NCBI RefSeq assembly: GCF_014206975.1 | Contig: NZ_JACHOU010000026.1 | Span: 1 to 58,164, forward strand | Length of the DNA: 58,164 nt | From: Aminobacter aganoensis | Lineage (GTDB): Bacteria > Pseudomonadota > Alphaproteobacteria > Rhizobiales > Rhizobiaceae | Reading direction: 5' to 3' | Shown here: positions 42,411 through 50,682 of the stretch, piece after piece | How the letters are laid out: each line of letters starts with the position of its first letter | How positions within the stretch are numbered: position 1 is the stretch's first letter | The notes under the pieces: model-generated | What the model was told of the DNA's origin: nothing | Seen by the model: the letters and a program-made list of their open reading frames with translations, nothing else | Databases searched by the model: none | Translations under genes and position numbers: made by a program

Positions 42411-42869
42411 TCATGCCGGCACCGCTGCCTTTGAAACCACCTCAGACGCAAACCGCTCGAAAAACTCACCGGCAAGTTTTTTAGACGTGGAATCGATTAG
42501 CCTTGATCCCAATTGGGCCAATTTGCCCCCGATGTCTGCCTTCGCCGTATAGACCAACATAGTGCCGCCTTCAGCGTCCCTGAGATGAACGTCAGCGCCG
42601 CCTTTCGCAAAACCGGCAACACCGCCTTGCCCCTCTCCCACGATACTATAGCCCTCCATCGGAATGATATTGCTGAAAGTAACTTTGCCCGAAAAACTGG
42701 CCTTGATTGGTCCAATCCGAAGGACAGATTTAGCTGCTAAGGAACCGTCTTCCTGCTTTTCCAAAAATGTGCACCCAGGGATACAATCCTTCAGCACTGT
42801 TATATCATTCAACGCATTCCAAACGACCTCTCTGGGAGCAGGAATAAGTTGTTCTCCAGTCATGTCCAT
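42411..42869 (-). CDS. coxG: CoxG-like SRPBCC family protein
   Basis: 152 residues, carbon monoxide dehydrogenase subunit G family. MDMTGEQLIPAPREVVWNAL and NDITVLKDCIPGCTFLEKQE are the CoxG opening; GGTMLVYTAKADIGGKLAQL then GSRLIDSTSKKL is the conserved helix. No C-terminal membrane anchor is present, unlike some CoxG proteins. CoxG-type proteins help assembly or membrane attachment of molybdenum hydroxylases. SD GAGG lies eight bases before the ATG. It closes the coxMSLG operon, 37 bases after coxL. Confidence 0.87.
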   Translation of the reverse strand: MDMTGEQLIPAPREVVWNALNDITVLKDCIPGCTFLEKQEDGSLAAKSVLRIGPIKASFSGKVTFSNIIPMEGYSIVGEGQGGVAGFAKGGADVHLRDAEGGTMLVYTAKADIGGKLAQLGSRLIDSTSKKLAGEFFERFASEVVSKAAVPA

Positions 42870-42906
42870 CGCAATTACCTCAAGTAGAGTGTTGGATTTC
42901 TGGTGG

Positions 42907-45210
42907 TCAGTGCGCTTCGCTTTCCTTGGACTGCTCCATCAATTGCCATACGGCACAGGGAGTGAGCGGCAGGCGGGTTGGTTGAACTCCAAAAGACGAC
43001 AGCGCGTCGGCTATGGCATTCCCGATGACCGCAGCAACCGGCGCGATTGCATCTTCACCGACACCCTTCACGCCCATGGGGTTGCGATCGGTACGGGTCA
43101 GATCGAGAGAAATAGCGCGTATGTTCGGATAGTCCGTTGATGTCGGCAGCAGGTAATCTGCCAAGGAGCCGGTGAGAAACTGCGCGTTGTCATCGTAAGA
43201 TAACTGCTCCAGAAAGACCCCCCCGAGTCCTTGCACGATGGCCCCTATTTTCTGGCCATGGACAAGAAGGGGATTTATCATCTTTCCGACATCTTCAACG
43301 GCGACGTATTCGATGACCTCTACATGGCCTGTTCGTATGTCGACGGCCACATGTGCTGCATGAGTTCCATAACCATATGGCTTCCGCTTTGTGCCAAAAG
43401 TGCCATCGGCCTCCGCAGTTTTGGGCAGCACACGGGCAAGATCTGCCAAAGCTATAGGGTCTTTGGCAGCAGTCACAAAAATCCCATTTCGATACTGGAT
43501 GTTGTCGGCGTTGCACTCAAACAAGCTGGCAGCTTCTGCCTTGAGCAGAGATATTAGCTTTTCCGCTGCATCGGCAATCGCATTCCCACCCATGATTATT
43601 GAACGCGAATGAAAAGACCCAAACCCCTCATCGAGCAAGGTTGTGGACCCGTGATGGATGCTCACACTCTCAATTGGAACTTCCAGGGCATCGGCACAGA
43701 TCTGCGAGAAACCAGTTTCTATCCCTTGGCCGAGGGCCGATGAGCCTATGAAAACAGATATGCGACCGTTTGGTTCAAGTCGGATTCGACAATTTTCTTT
43801 TGGCCCCGCGCCACTGCTGTCGATGAAACTGCCAAACCCTATCCCGTGATATCGGCCGTCGACTTCCCTGCCACGCAGAGCTGCCTTTTGTTCCCATCCT
43901 ATTTCTGAGGCGCAGCGCCGAAGAACGGTGGGATGGTCGCCAAGATCGTATGAGGCGTCCTGCTCATAGGGGACCAGATTGCCCGTCGAGTATGGCAGTT
44001 GATCCGGCCTCAACAAATTGCGAAGACGGAAAGAGATCGGATCGATCCCCAGATCTCGTGCTGCGATATCAAACAGCCGTTCTCGCGCAAAACTGGACTC
44101 GAAACGACCGGGACCTCGGTAGCTCCCTGACGGCGTCTTGTTGGTCGCCAGCGAGAGGACATCGATGCTCAATGCGGAAATATCATAGGGCCCAGGCATA
44201 AACTGGGCAGCTCGGGACGCGAGGATCCCACCGGTTGTCCCGACATAGGCCCCCAGATCCGCAATGACTTGCCCACGGAGACCCAGGACCTTGCCCTGTG
44301 CATCGCACGCGACCTCGAGTTCACATTCGAACTCTCTGGAATGGTTTGTCGCCATCAAATGTTCGCGTCTGTCTTCGGACCATTTGATAGGTCGCTGTAG
44401 GTGACGTGCCGCAAAGGGTATCAAAAAGTCTTCTGGATAGAATTCCCCGCGAACGCCAAAACCACCGCCGACGTCTAACTCGATTAGATCTACGCTCTTA
44501 TCGGGAAGACCCAGCATTCCGGCGAGAACATGACGATTGAAGAAAGGGACCTTTGCCGCGCCCCAAACCGACATGTGACCCTTGCTTTCGTTCCACTCCG
44601 CGACTAGGCCGCGCATCTCCATGGGGACAGCCGTATGCCGTTGAACGTAGAACGTTTCCTTCCGTTTATAGGGTGCGCGGGAAAAAACGCCGGCCGCGTC
44701 TCCACGGTCTATCGTGTATTGAAATGCTATGTTTGATCCCAAGTCCTCATGCATTGGTGCCTGGGCGCGAAGGCTGTCTCGTGAAGAGGCAATCGGCGCC
44801 AATTCGTCGATCTCAATCTGAATAAGTTCTGCTGCGTCTTCAGCGACAGCTTGGCTCTCGGCTATGATCACCGCCACAGGTTCGCCCACATAGCGAACTC
44901 TATCCTTCGCGATTACAGGTTGTTGAAAGGGTGTAGCCTCTTCAAACGCGGCGATGCGAAAAGGGATGCGAGGAATTTCGAGGCCGAGGTCGTTGGCGCT
45001 CAACACTGCAAGCACACCATGCAGTTCTTGGGCTGCAGTGGCATCAATAGCGAGCAGCCGCCCGTGCGCGACGGGACTGCGAACGATCACGGCACACGCC
45101 ATGTTTGGCCTATGACAATCATCGACAAACGTACCGTTCCCCGTCAGTAGACGGAAGTCTTCAACACGTGGTAGCGGTTGACCGACGTAGCGGCTATTCT
45201 TCAATTGCAT
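42907..45210 (-). CDS. coxL: Molybdenum hydroxylase large subunit (CoxL/xanthine dehydrogenase family)
   Basis: Molybdopterin-binding catalytic subunit of 767 residues, cytoplasmic or membrane-associated. N-terminal YVGQPLPRVEDFRLLTGNGT, then RYVGEPVAVIIAES, DVGGGFGVRGEFYPED and, at the end, MINPLLVHGQKIGAIVQGLG and GVKGVGEDAIAPVAAVIGNA with the catalytic glutamate (GVGE). The active-site loop is SYRGPGR (363-369), not the AYRCSFR loop of true CO dehydrogenase, so this is a form II-like hydroxylase for an unknown substrate. It overlaps coxS by 17 bases. Associated genes: FAD subunit, iron-sulfur subunit and CoxG. Confidence 0.9.
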   Translation of the reverse strand: MQLKNSRYVGQPLPRVEDFRLLTGNGTFVDDCHRPNMACAVIVRSPVAHGRLLAIDATAAQELHGVLAVLSANDLGLEIPRIPFRIAAFEEATPFQQPVIAKDRVRYVGEPVAVIIAESQAVAEDAAELIQIEIDELAPIASSRDSLRAQAPMHEDLGSNIAFQYTIDRGDAAGVFSRAPYKRKETFYVQRHTAVPMEMRGLVAEWNESKGHMSVWGAAKVPFFNRHVLAGMLGLPDKSVDLIELDVGGGFGVRGEFYPEDFLIPFAARHLQRPIKWSEDRREHLMATNHSREFECELEVACDAQGKVLGLRGQVIADLGAYVGTTGGILASRAAQFMPGPYDISALSIDVLSLATNKTPSGSYRGPGRFESSFARERLFDIAARDLGIDPISFRLRNLLRPDQLPYSTGNLVPYEQDASYDLGDHPTVLRRCASEIGWEQKAALRGREVDGRYHGIGFGSFIDSSGAGPKENCRIRLEPNGRISVFIGSSALGQGIETGFSQICADALEVPIESVSIHHGSTTLLDEGFGSFHSRSIIMGGNAIADAAEKLISLLKAEAASLFECNADNIQYRNGIFVTAAKDPIALADLARVLPKTAEADGTFGTKRKPYGYGTHAAHVAVDIRTGHVEVIEYVAVEDVGKMINPLLVHGQKIGAIVQGLGGVFLEQLSYDDNAQFLTGSLADYLLPTSTDYPNIRAISLDLTRTDRNPMGVKGVGEDAIAPVAAVIGNAIADALSSFGVQPTRLPLTPCAVWQLMEQSKESEAH

Positions 45211-45700
45211 AGTGATCTCGGCTGGCTGCGGACAAGCGATCTCGTGCTTTTGCGATGGCCGTCACGATCGGGATGTACCCGGTACAGCGGCAAATATGAC
45301 CTGAGAGGACCTCACGGATACGGTCGTTACTGGCCTCGGGCTCGGTGTTTAAAAGCGCTTGCGCACTCATGAGGATGCCAGGAGTGCAAAAACCGCATTG
45401 TAAGGCGTGGTTCGCCCGAAACTCTTCCTGGATTGCCGAAAGGCAGTCGTCACTTGCCAAACCTTCGACGGTTTCCACCAGACGATCTTCAGCTTGCACT
45501 GCCAGTACCAGGCACGACCTCACGGCTTCGCCGTCCATCATTACGGTGCATGCGCCGCAGACGCCATGTTCACAACCAACATGGGTGCCGGTAAATGAAA
45601 GGTCATGACGGAGGCAGTCAGCGAGACTCCTACGAGGTTCTACAGACACGTGAACTTCTCGTCCGTTGACCTTGAAGGCTATATCCATTGGCTGTTTCAA
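45194..45700 (-). CDS. coxS: Molybdenum hydroxylase iron-sulfur subunit (CoxS type)
   Basis: 168 residues with two [2Fe-2S] clusters. The N-terminal plant-type site is GCEHGVCGACTVMMDG and a following C (RSCLVLAV); the C-terminal site is CGFCTPGILMS and HICRCTGYIPIV. Passes electrons from the molybdenum site to FAD. Overlaps the coxM stop by four bases and coxL by 17 bases. Length fits CoxS. Confidence 0.93.
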   Translation of the reverse strand: MKQPMDIAFKVNGREVHVSVEPRRSLADCLRHDLSFTGTHVGCEHGVCGACTVMMDGEAVRSCLVLAVQAEDRLVETVEGLASDDCLSAIQEEFRANHALQCGFCTPGILMSAQALLNTEPEASNDRIREVLSGHICRCTGYIPIVTAIAKARDRLSAASRDHYAIEE

Positions 45701-46575
45701 CGGACTTCTCCTCGCTTGTCGAAGGCATCGGCAAGAGCACGTTCAACAAGCACTCCCAGCAATGCGCGCCGATACTCCGATGATGCCTGGATGTCCGACG
45801 GGGGATCGATCATGTCCAATTTGGCCGCCGCAGCACCAACCGCTGCAAACGTCTTCAGATCGGGCAACGCCCCATCCAACATCGATTGCAAAGGCGTAAG
45901 GTTAACCGGGCGATCGTCTACTCCAAACGCAACTACTCGTGGAGAGTCGATCCGACCTTGTTTTAGCTCAAAATGCACAGCAACGCCGGAAATCGCAAAA
46001 TCTCCGCTGCGTCGAGCGAACTCTTTGAAGGACCAGCACCTGGTTTCGGGCCAACTCGGAAGATGGACGCGGGTGATTATCTCGTCTTCCGACAGATCAG
46101 TCGTTAGCATTCCGTGGAAGAAATCTGCGGCCGAGATTAGCCTTGACCCACCGGTTCCTTGGACTTGGATCTGGCCCTCGTGAATGAGGACGAGAGCAGG
46201 AAATTCAGCCGCAGGATCTGCGTGTGCCAAACTGCCCCCAATCGTTCCGCGATTGCGAATTTGATAGTGGGCGATGTGCTCCACTCCCGCGACCAGCAAG
46301 GGGTAGCTGCGACGAAGCTCGAGGTCCTTCTCGATGTCGACCCAGCGCAATCTGCTCCCCATGGTAAGGCCACGTTCGCTGCATTTTGCGGTGTTCAAAT
46401 CTGGTATGCGACAAATATCGACCAAAGCAGCCGGGGCCAGTAGGCGAAAGGCTAGCATCGGCAAAAGGCTTTGTCCGCCAGAGATGATCTTGGCTTCACC
46501 TCCATAGTCTTCAAGCAGCTTTATGGCGGCTTCGATCGTATCTGGGCGGTGATACTCGAACGGGGCAGGCTTCAC
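45697..46575 (-). CDS. coxM: Molybdenum hydroxylase FAD-binding subunit (CoxM type)
   Basis: 292 residues. FAD motifs IISGGQSLLPMLAFRLLAPA (near residue 30) and NRGTIGGSLAHADPAAEFPA (near residue 105). VKPAPFEYHRPDTIEAAIKL is the usual CoxM N-terminus. The GTG at 46575 is chosen because AGG with proper spacing precedes it and homologues begin here; an upstream ATG at 46641 would add 22 residues that do not fit. 130 bases and a hairpin separate it from the binding-protein gene upstream. Confidence 0.9.
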   Translation of the reverse strand: MKPAPFEYHRPDTIEAAIKLLEDYGGEAKIISGGQSLLPMLAFRLLAPAALVDICRIPDLNTAKCSERGLTMGSRLRWVDIEKDLELRRSYPLLVAGVEHIAHYQIRNRGTIGGSLAHADPAAEFPALVLIHEGQIQVQGTGGSRLISAADFFHGMLTTDLSEDEIITRVHLPSWPETRCWSFKEFARRSGDFAISGVAVHFELKQGRIDSPRVVAFGVDDRPVNLTPLQSMLDGALPDLKTFAAVGAAAAKLDMIDPPSDIQASSEYRRALLGVLVERALADAFDKRGEVR

Positions 46576-46656
46576 TCGTTTGACCTTTCTAGGGTCGTGT
46601 CCTGTCAACGCCCACGCCCTCACGTCGCCAAGCATTAACACTGAACGAAAGCGGTC

Positions 46657-46689
46657 AGCTCAGGGGATCTCGACCGGATCTCCTGAGCT
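46657..46689 (-). promoter_or_regulatory. Hairpin between the substrate-binding gene and coxM
   Basis: Inverted repeat AGCTCAGG/CCTGAGCT extended inward by GATC/GATC across one mismatch, loop of seven, 17 bases after the binding-protein stop. No strong U-run. A fourth case of a hairpin just after a binding-protein gene. Confidence 0.5.
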
Positions 46690-46705
46690 CAGCGACCCCA
46701 CGTCA

Positions 46706-47686
46706 CTACTTTTGCAGCAGCGCGTTGGTATAGAATTCGGAAAGTGGTTTCTGTACGGCCGAGCTTCCCTCATCAAGAAGCTTCAAGGCGGCGGCAATCG
46801 ACTTCTCGTCGACCCAGCCAACTGGGTGTTCGGCGCCGGCGGGAATAGAGGCAGACGTTGCTTCAATCTGCTTAAGAACAACCGCATCAGCTGGGCCATT
46901 CGGCCAAACAGCCTTCAGAGCAGTCACTGCCGTCTGGGGCTCGGTTCGTGTCTGTTCGATCGCAATTGCTGTGGAAGCAAGGAATTTCTTGAGAATGTCC
47001 GATTTGTTCGAGATCCCGTTGTCGCTTGCCACTACTGCCATGCCGGGTACATTCAGGCCATACTTGACTTGGTCGAGCACTGAGAAAGTCTTGCCAGTTT
47101 TCGCCTCAAGGATGGGGAGATCGTTGGTTTTATAGGCAGCAATTACGTCAATCTGATTGGTCAAGAACTGAGAGACGCGTGCCTGGACATCGATCTGCAC
47201 TTTCTTGATTTTGCTGCAGTCGATATCGTTGATCTCGCAAAAGACGCCGAGATAAGTCGTTCCGGTTTCGCCGATGGGCGCTGCGATTGTCTTGCCTTCA
47301 AGATCCTTGGGCGTATTGAGCGGCTGCTCTGGATGCGACACCAGAACGGTTGGCGCTGCAGGTTGGTAAAGAGCTACGATCTTGATCGGCATGCCCTTCT
47401 GAATTGCGGATATTGCAAATATTCCAGGAAGAACAATCAGGTCGTCCTGACCTTGGATCAGTGATCCGAGCGCGGCCTGAGAACTCGCGCCTTCCCCAAA
47501 GGTGGTCGAAAGGCCGGCTTGCGAATACACGCCTTTTTCCTGGCCTAGGTAGAAGAAGCCGTATTCGCCTTTCAACTTATAGCTAAAGCGGACGTTCACG
47601 TCATCGGCCGCAAGAGTTTGACTCGCACTGAAGATTGCGTTGAGGCCTATGATCCCGACCGCAATTCGATTGATAAGGCGCTTCAT
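46706..47686 (-). CDS. NMT1/SsuA-like ABC transporter substrate-binding protein (copy 1)
   Basis: Periplasmic binding protein of 326 residues with a signal peptide (RLINRIAVGIIGLNAIFSAS then ASQTLAADD). The mature start VNVRFSYKLKGEYGFFYLGQ matches the copy at 56396-57382. Two cysteines in FCEINDIDCSKIKK probably form a disulfide, also conserved in the other copy. No permease or ATPase is nearby, so it is an orphan receptor; by position it should supply the substrate of the molybdenum hydroxylase downstream. The start at 47686 follows GGGGAG. Confidence 0.8.
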   Translation of the reverse strand: MKRLINRIAVGIIGLNAIFSASQTLAADDVNVRFSYKLKGEYGFFYLGQEKGVYSQAGLSTTFGEGASSQAALGSLIQGQDDLIVLPGIFAISAIQKGMPIKIVALYQPAAPTVLVSHPEQPLNTPKDLEGKTIAAPIGETGTTYLGVFCEINDIDCSKIKKVQIDVQARVSQFLTNQIDVIAAYKTNDLPILEAKTGKTFSVLDQVKYGLNVPGMAVVASDNGISNKSDILKKFLASTAIAIEQTRTEPQTAVTALKAVWPNGPADAVVLKQIEATSASIPAGAEHPVGWVDEKSIAAALKLLDEGSSAVQKPLSEFYTNALLQK

Positions 47687-47791
47687 GCGCTTGCTCCCCT
47701 TCGTTGCTGATATACCCAAGTGTGAATTGTCAGTATCAGTTCCCAGAACAGGGTAGCGTTATAATTTTGATCCCTATTCTTGATCTCAGTA

Positions 47792-47801
47792 TGTGATCAC
47801 A
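47792..47801. promoter_or_regulatory. Candidate operator upstream of the cox-linked binding-protein gene
   Basis: Palindrome TGTGATCACA, 105 bases upstream of the binding-protein start, in an AT-rich intergenic stretch. GntR/FCD-type regulators bind such 10-bp palindromes. No matching regulator gene sits next to it. Confidence 0.35.
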
Positions 47802-47867
47802 CTACAGGCGTGTCAAGCACGAATGCTTACCTAGGGTCAGCACCACACCGCTCTAACGGGAGAGCTT

Positions 47868-48290
47868 CGTGCCGCCGCGACCGCTTTGCAGGAGCCGCGC
47901 GTGCATCTCGCGGATCAGGCGCAATGATAGCGGCAGCTCTTCCAGCCGCTCCACACCTCGCGAATGTCGTCGATCGGTTCCCGGTCTGCGCCTCGGTCTC
48001 GAAGCGCAGGAGATCGGTCAGTGTGCCTGCGCGCCTCCAATCTGGGACGACAGCACCGCCTCCTTACGCACGTACATGTAGAGGAAGAGTTCCTGGCGCG
48101 GCAGTAGCATGGTAATACCGTCCAGTCGCCCGAGCGCACGTTCGGCGAGGCTCAGCCGGTCGAGAAGTGCCAGCATGTCGATCTGCGGTTTCGGCGGTAG
48201 TGGCGGCGGAACGAAGGCGCGCACGATCTCACCCGCAACCGGGGTTTCGGCGTATCTGCCAAGGCGCTGATTAGGGTCAGAATCGCTCAT
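47868..48290 (-). pseudogene. Fic family protein remnant
   Basis: The N-terminal part is readable: RYAETPVAGEIVRAFVPPPL, RLDGITMLLPRQELFLYMYV and RKEAVLSSQIGGAQAH before a frameshift. After about 80 bases, in another frame, LEELPLSLRLIREMHARLL and QSGRGGTKLSR end at a stop near 47868. The catalytic HxFx(D/E)GNGR domain is missing. A frameshift and a C-terminal deletion make this a pseudogene. It meets the AbiEii fragment on the other strand at 48290/48291. Confidence 0.75.
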
Positions 48291-48542
48291 GTGGGCATCG
48301 TCATCACCAAGCTCGTGGTTCGCAGCGATAGCGCGCAGGTCCTGCGAGGCAGCGTAGTCGAACCCGACTTACGTCCGGTCTCCTCTGGCGTCCAAGATGA
48401 GTTTGGTTTCGCGGAGATGCGGATCGTCTCCTTTCCGGATCTCTACGCCGGGAAGATCGTCGCCGCGTTCGACCGGCTGCATCAACGTGACCTCTTCGAC
48501 GCGCGCGACCTCTTGGCGCGGGCACCAGACCTTACCTGCTAA
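48291..48542 (+). pseudogene. AbiEii-type nucleotidyltransferase toxin fragment
   Basis: 83 codons of the internal part of an AbiEii/AbiGii-like nucleotidyltransferase toxin: ITKLVVRSDSAQVLRGSVVE, GFAEMRIVSFPDLYAGKIVA and AFDRLHQRDLFDARDLLA. The N-terminal nucleotidyltransferase motif and the C-terminal domain are missing. It abuts the Fic fragment end to end, so a recombination event probably joined two unrelated broken genes. Confidence 0.7.
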
Positions 48543-48640
48543 AACGCATGCGGAAGGTTGTACCGCCACGCCGCGGCTTTGAGCAGACGTTGTTACGCTT
48601 GCCAACGGGTGTGATCGCGCCAGCGCAAATCCGTTTTTGG

Positions 48641-48967
48641 TCACGCCCCCGGTTGTCGGTAACCCACCGTTTTGGCGCGGGTGAGGGCTTCTAAAGTTTC
48701 CTCTACCGTGAGCAGCGGCGTTGTCTCAAATTTCGAAAGCGCGCCACCGCCCCCAATGGCAATGCACACGGCGGCCATCGAGACATTGTCGGGCGCTTCC
48801 CACAGATTATACCCGTCATGCTCGCCGAACGCGTACCAAAAGCCGTGCAGGTTCCCGCCAACGGATTCGATGTACTTGCGGGCGGCATCACGGCGGTCTT
48901 CCGGGTTCTGGACAAGTCGGGCCCAAGTTTCCGGCATGTAGCTGAAGCGTGTTAGGTAGAGTGTCAC
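48641..48967 (-). CDS. GYD domain protein
   Basis: 108 residues: MTLYLTRFSYMPETWARLVQ, DRRDAARKYIESVGGNLHGF and WYAFGEHDGYNLWEAPDNVS, which are the conserved GYD pattern (here HDGYNL). Starts with GTG preceded by GGAGG at eight bases, so expression is likely although the flanks are decayed. Function of the family is unknown. Confidence 0.82.
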   Translation of the reverse strand: MTLYLTRFSYMPETWARLVQNPEDRRDAARKYIESVGGNLHGFWYAFGEHDGYNLWEAPDNVSMAAVCIAIGGGGALSKFETTPLLTVEETLEALTRAKTVGYRQPGA

Positions 48968-49298
48968 GGTGGGTTCCTCCGTTCCTGGCTAAAACATTCT
49001 ACACCAAAATCGATGCGCGGCTGACCGCTTTGGGGCCGATACCGAAAGACCAGCTTTCGGGTTTGGTATTCAAGAGAGGACTTTCAGATCTCTGCGAGCA
49101 GCGTAGCTTCTAATACGGACAACTTGCGTCCTGGGCACCGGACGAATGAAATGGGCATCGCCGCGTCATTGCTGCGGCCATAAATTTCTGAGATCGTTCT
49201 TTGAGGCAGGTGCGCTCTTCGCCGCCACAAGCCGCCATTGATTTTGCGGAGCTGTCGACACTGGGAATAGATTCGGCTGCTCAAGAAGGAGCGCATCG
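48968..49298. other. Intergenic stretch without a recognised gene
   Basis: 330 bases between the GYD gene and the metallo-beta-lactamase remnant. It contains the GYD gene promoter side and nothing else that I can support. Confidence 0.4.
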
Positions 49299-49731
49299 AT
49301 GGATGAATGCCGAATTGGAGATGTCTGGGTAACCAGAATTTTGGAGATGTGTGAGCCCTGCGCACACCGTCGGAATAGTTCCCCGACAGCACTGAGGAAG
49401 CAATCAACCACATCTCCATTGGCTCACACCTCGGTCGATATCCCCTGCTACCGGCCGCATTATTCTCCCCATTCAGAGCTATCTGGTTCGTACCAGGCAC
49501 CACACCATTCTTGTCGATGGTTGCGTTGGCAACAATAAGTCCTGCAAGGACTTTGCGCACTGGCATGGCCGCCACGTCGGCACTTTTCTGGATCGATTGG
49601 CAACAGCCGGTGTTGTGCCGGAACAGATTGATTATGTCCTTCGTGCCCATCTTCATGCCGACCATTGCAGCTGGAATACGCGATTGGTGGAAGGGCGTTG
49701 GGTCCCAACATTTGCGAATGCCCGCTACGTC
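49299..49731 (+). pseudogene. Metallo-beta-lactamase fold hydrolase remnant
   Basis: The plus strand reads IGDVWVTRILEMCEP, then after a frameshift TPSE, a TAG stop, FPDSTEEAIN, then after a lost base in a C-run PHLHWLTPRSISPATGRIIL and PIQSYLVRTRHHTILVDGCV. This leads into EQIDYVLRAHLHADHCSWNT, the HxHxDH zinc motif of this fold, and then RLVEGRWVPTFANARYV. At least two frameshifts and a stop break the gene, and it ends abruptly at about 49731 where an unrelated protein begins in frame. Confidence 0.72.
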
Positions 49732-50208
49732 ATACTCGTCTGGGCGGCGGCTGGCCTTCTCGTGTATGTCCTGGTCCAGTTCGGCAGCGAGCTTGCGGCG
49801 AGCCTCGATCCCCCTCAGCGGTCGAAATGGGCGCCGCTCGCGCTCGGTGCAACGCTTGGCATCGCCGGCCTCTACCAGTTCACATCCCTCAAGCACATTT
49901 GCCTCAGCCATTGCCGTTCACCCTTCGCGTTCGTTGCGCAGTACTGGCGCGACGGCCGGGCCGGCGCGCTTGAGATGAGGCTACGCCACGGTGTCTATTG
50001 CTTTGGGTGCTGCTGGGCGCTGTTTGCCGTGCTGGTTGCGGCCGGCGTCATGAGCGTCGCCTGGATGCTGCTTCTGACACTGGTCGTCTTCGTCGAAAAG
50101 CTGCAGCCGCATGGTCGCCGCTTCGAAAGTGCTTTGGGCATTGCGCTCGTGGGGCTCGGGATCGTCGTATCGCTCGGGGCGACTGAGATGCCTTGGATGA
50201 GTGGTTAG
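49597..50208 (+). pseudogene. Chimeric frame: metallo-hydrolase end joined to DUF2182 membrane protein
   Basis: One open frame of 203 codons starting inside the hydrolase remnant. Codons 1-45 carry the HxHxDH motif and GRWVPTFANARYV. From about codon 47 it becomes a DUF2182 membrane protein: ILVWAAAGLLVYVLVQFGSE, GLYQFTSLKHICLSHCRSPF, GVYCFGCCWALFAVLVAAGV and AWMLLLTLVVFVEKLQPHG. The metal-binding Cys-rich pattern of DUF2182 (CLSHCRSP, CFGCCW) is kept, but its N-terminus is lost. The upstream half is broken and no good SD exists, so I treat it as a fusion pseudogene, though the DUF2182 part might still be translated. Confidence 0.6.
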
Positions 50209-50682
50209 GGCCATCCCGCCGCGCCAAAGTCGCTCGCTTCCCAATCCGGCGCGAACTCGCCTCGCCGCGATAGTCCTTGGGAAACGCATCGCCATTATAG
50301 AAGGCGATCTGCATGGTGGATGAATGCGCCTGCAGCAGTATGTCTGGCGCAAGAACCTTTTCTTTGAGTCGGGACGCTCGCCCGCATAGGCCGGGTCTTC
50401 GTAGGCGCCGGGATAATACCACGGCCACCCATAGAACCCACCCTGCCGGAGGTGATGAAGTCTGGCACCAGGTTCGGACGTATGAACGTGCGGGACATTC
50501 GCTCGCGTCTGGGGGCTCGCCCATGTAGTCGTATCAACTCGCCAATCCGGCCGAGGCGGGAAAGTGGGAGCATCGGAACGACGACAATCTGCTGAAGACC
50601 CTTGGTGCGCGAAACAGATACATTGCGCCGCTTCGGCATCCGCTACGGATTAATTAGCTGTGCCTGAGTAGCATCCGAGATA
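50209..50682 (-). pseudogene. PQQ-dependent sugar/sorbosone dehydrogenase remnant
   Basis: The minus strand reads HLRQGGFYGWPWYYPGAYED and PAYAGERPDSK in one frame, then KEKVLAPDILLQAHSSTMQI and AFYNGDAFPKDYRGEA in the next. The conserved QGGFYGWP, QAHS and FYxGxxFPxxYxG segments belong to PQQ-binding glucose/sorbosone dehydrogenases. A frameshift lies between the halves and both ends are missing. This is a small piece (roughly 50230-50490) of a 400-residue protein. Confidence 0.6.

Noticed and set aside
42907-45210. True aerobic CO dehydrogenase large subunit
   Set aside because: The active-site loop is SYRGPGR, without the cysteine of AYRCSFR needed for the Cu-Mo centre.
49084-49911. 275-codon minus-strand frame
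   Set aside because: Lies antisense to the metallo-hydrolase remnant, which has clear motifs on the plus strand.
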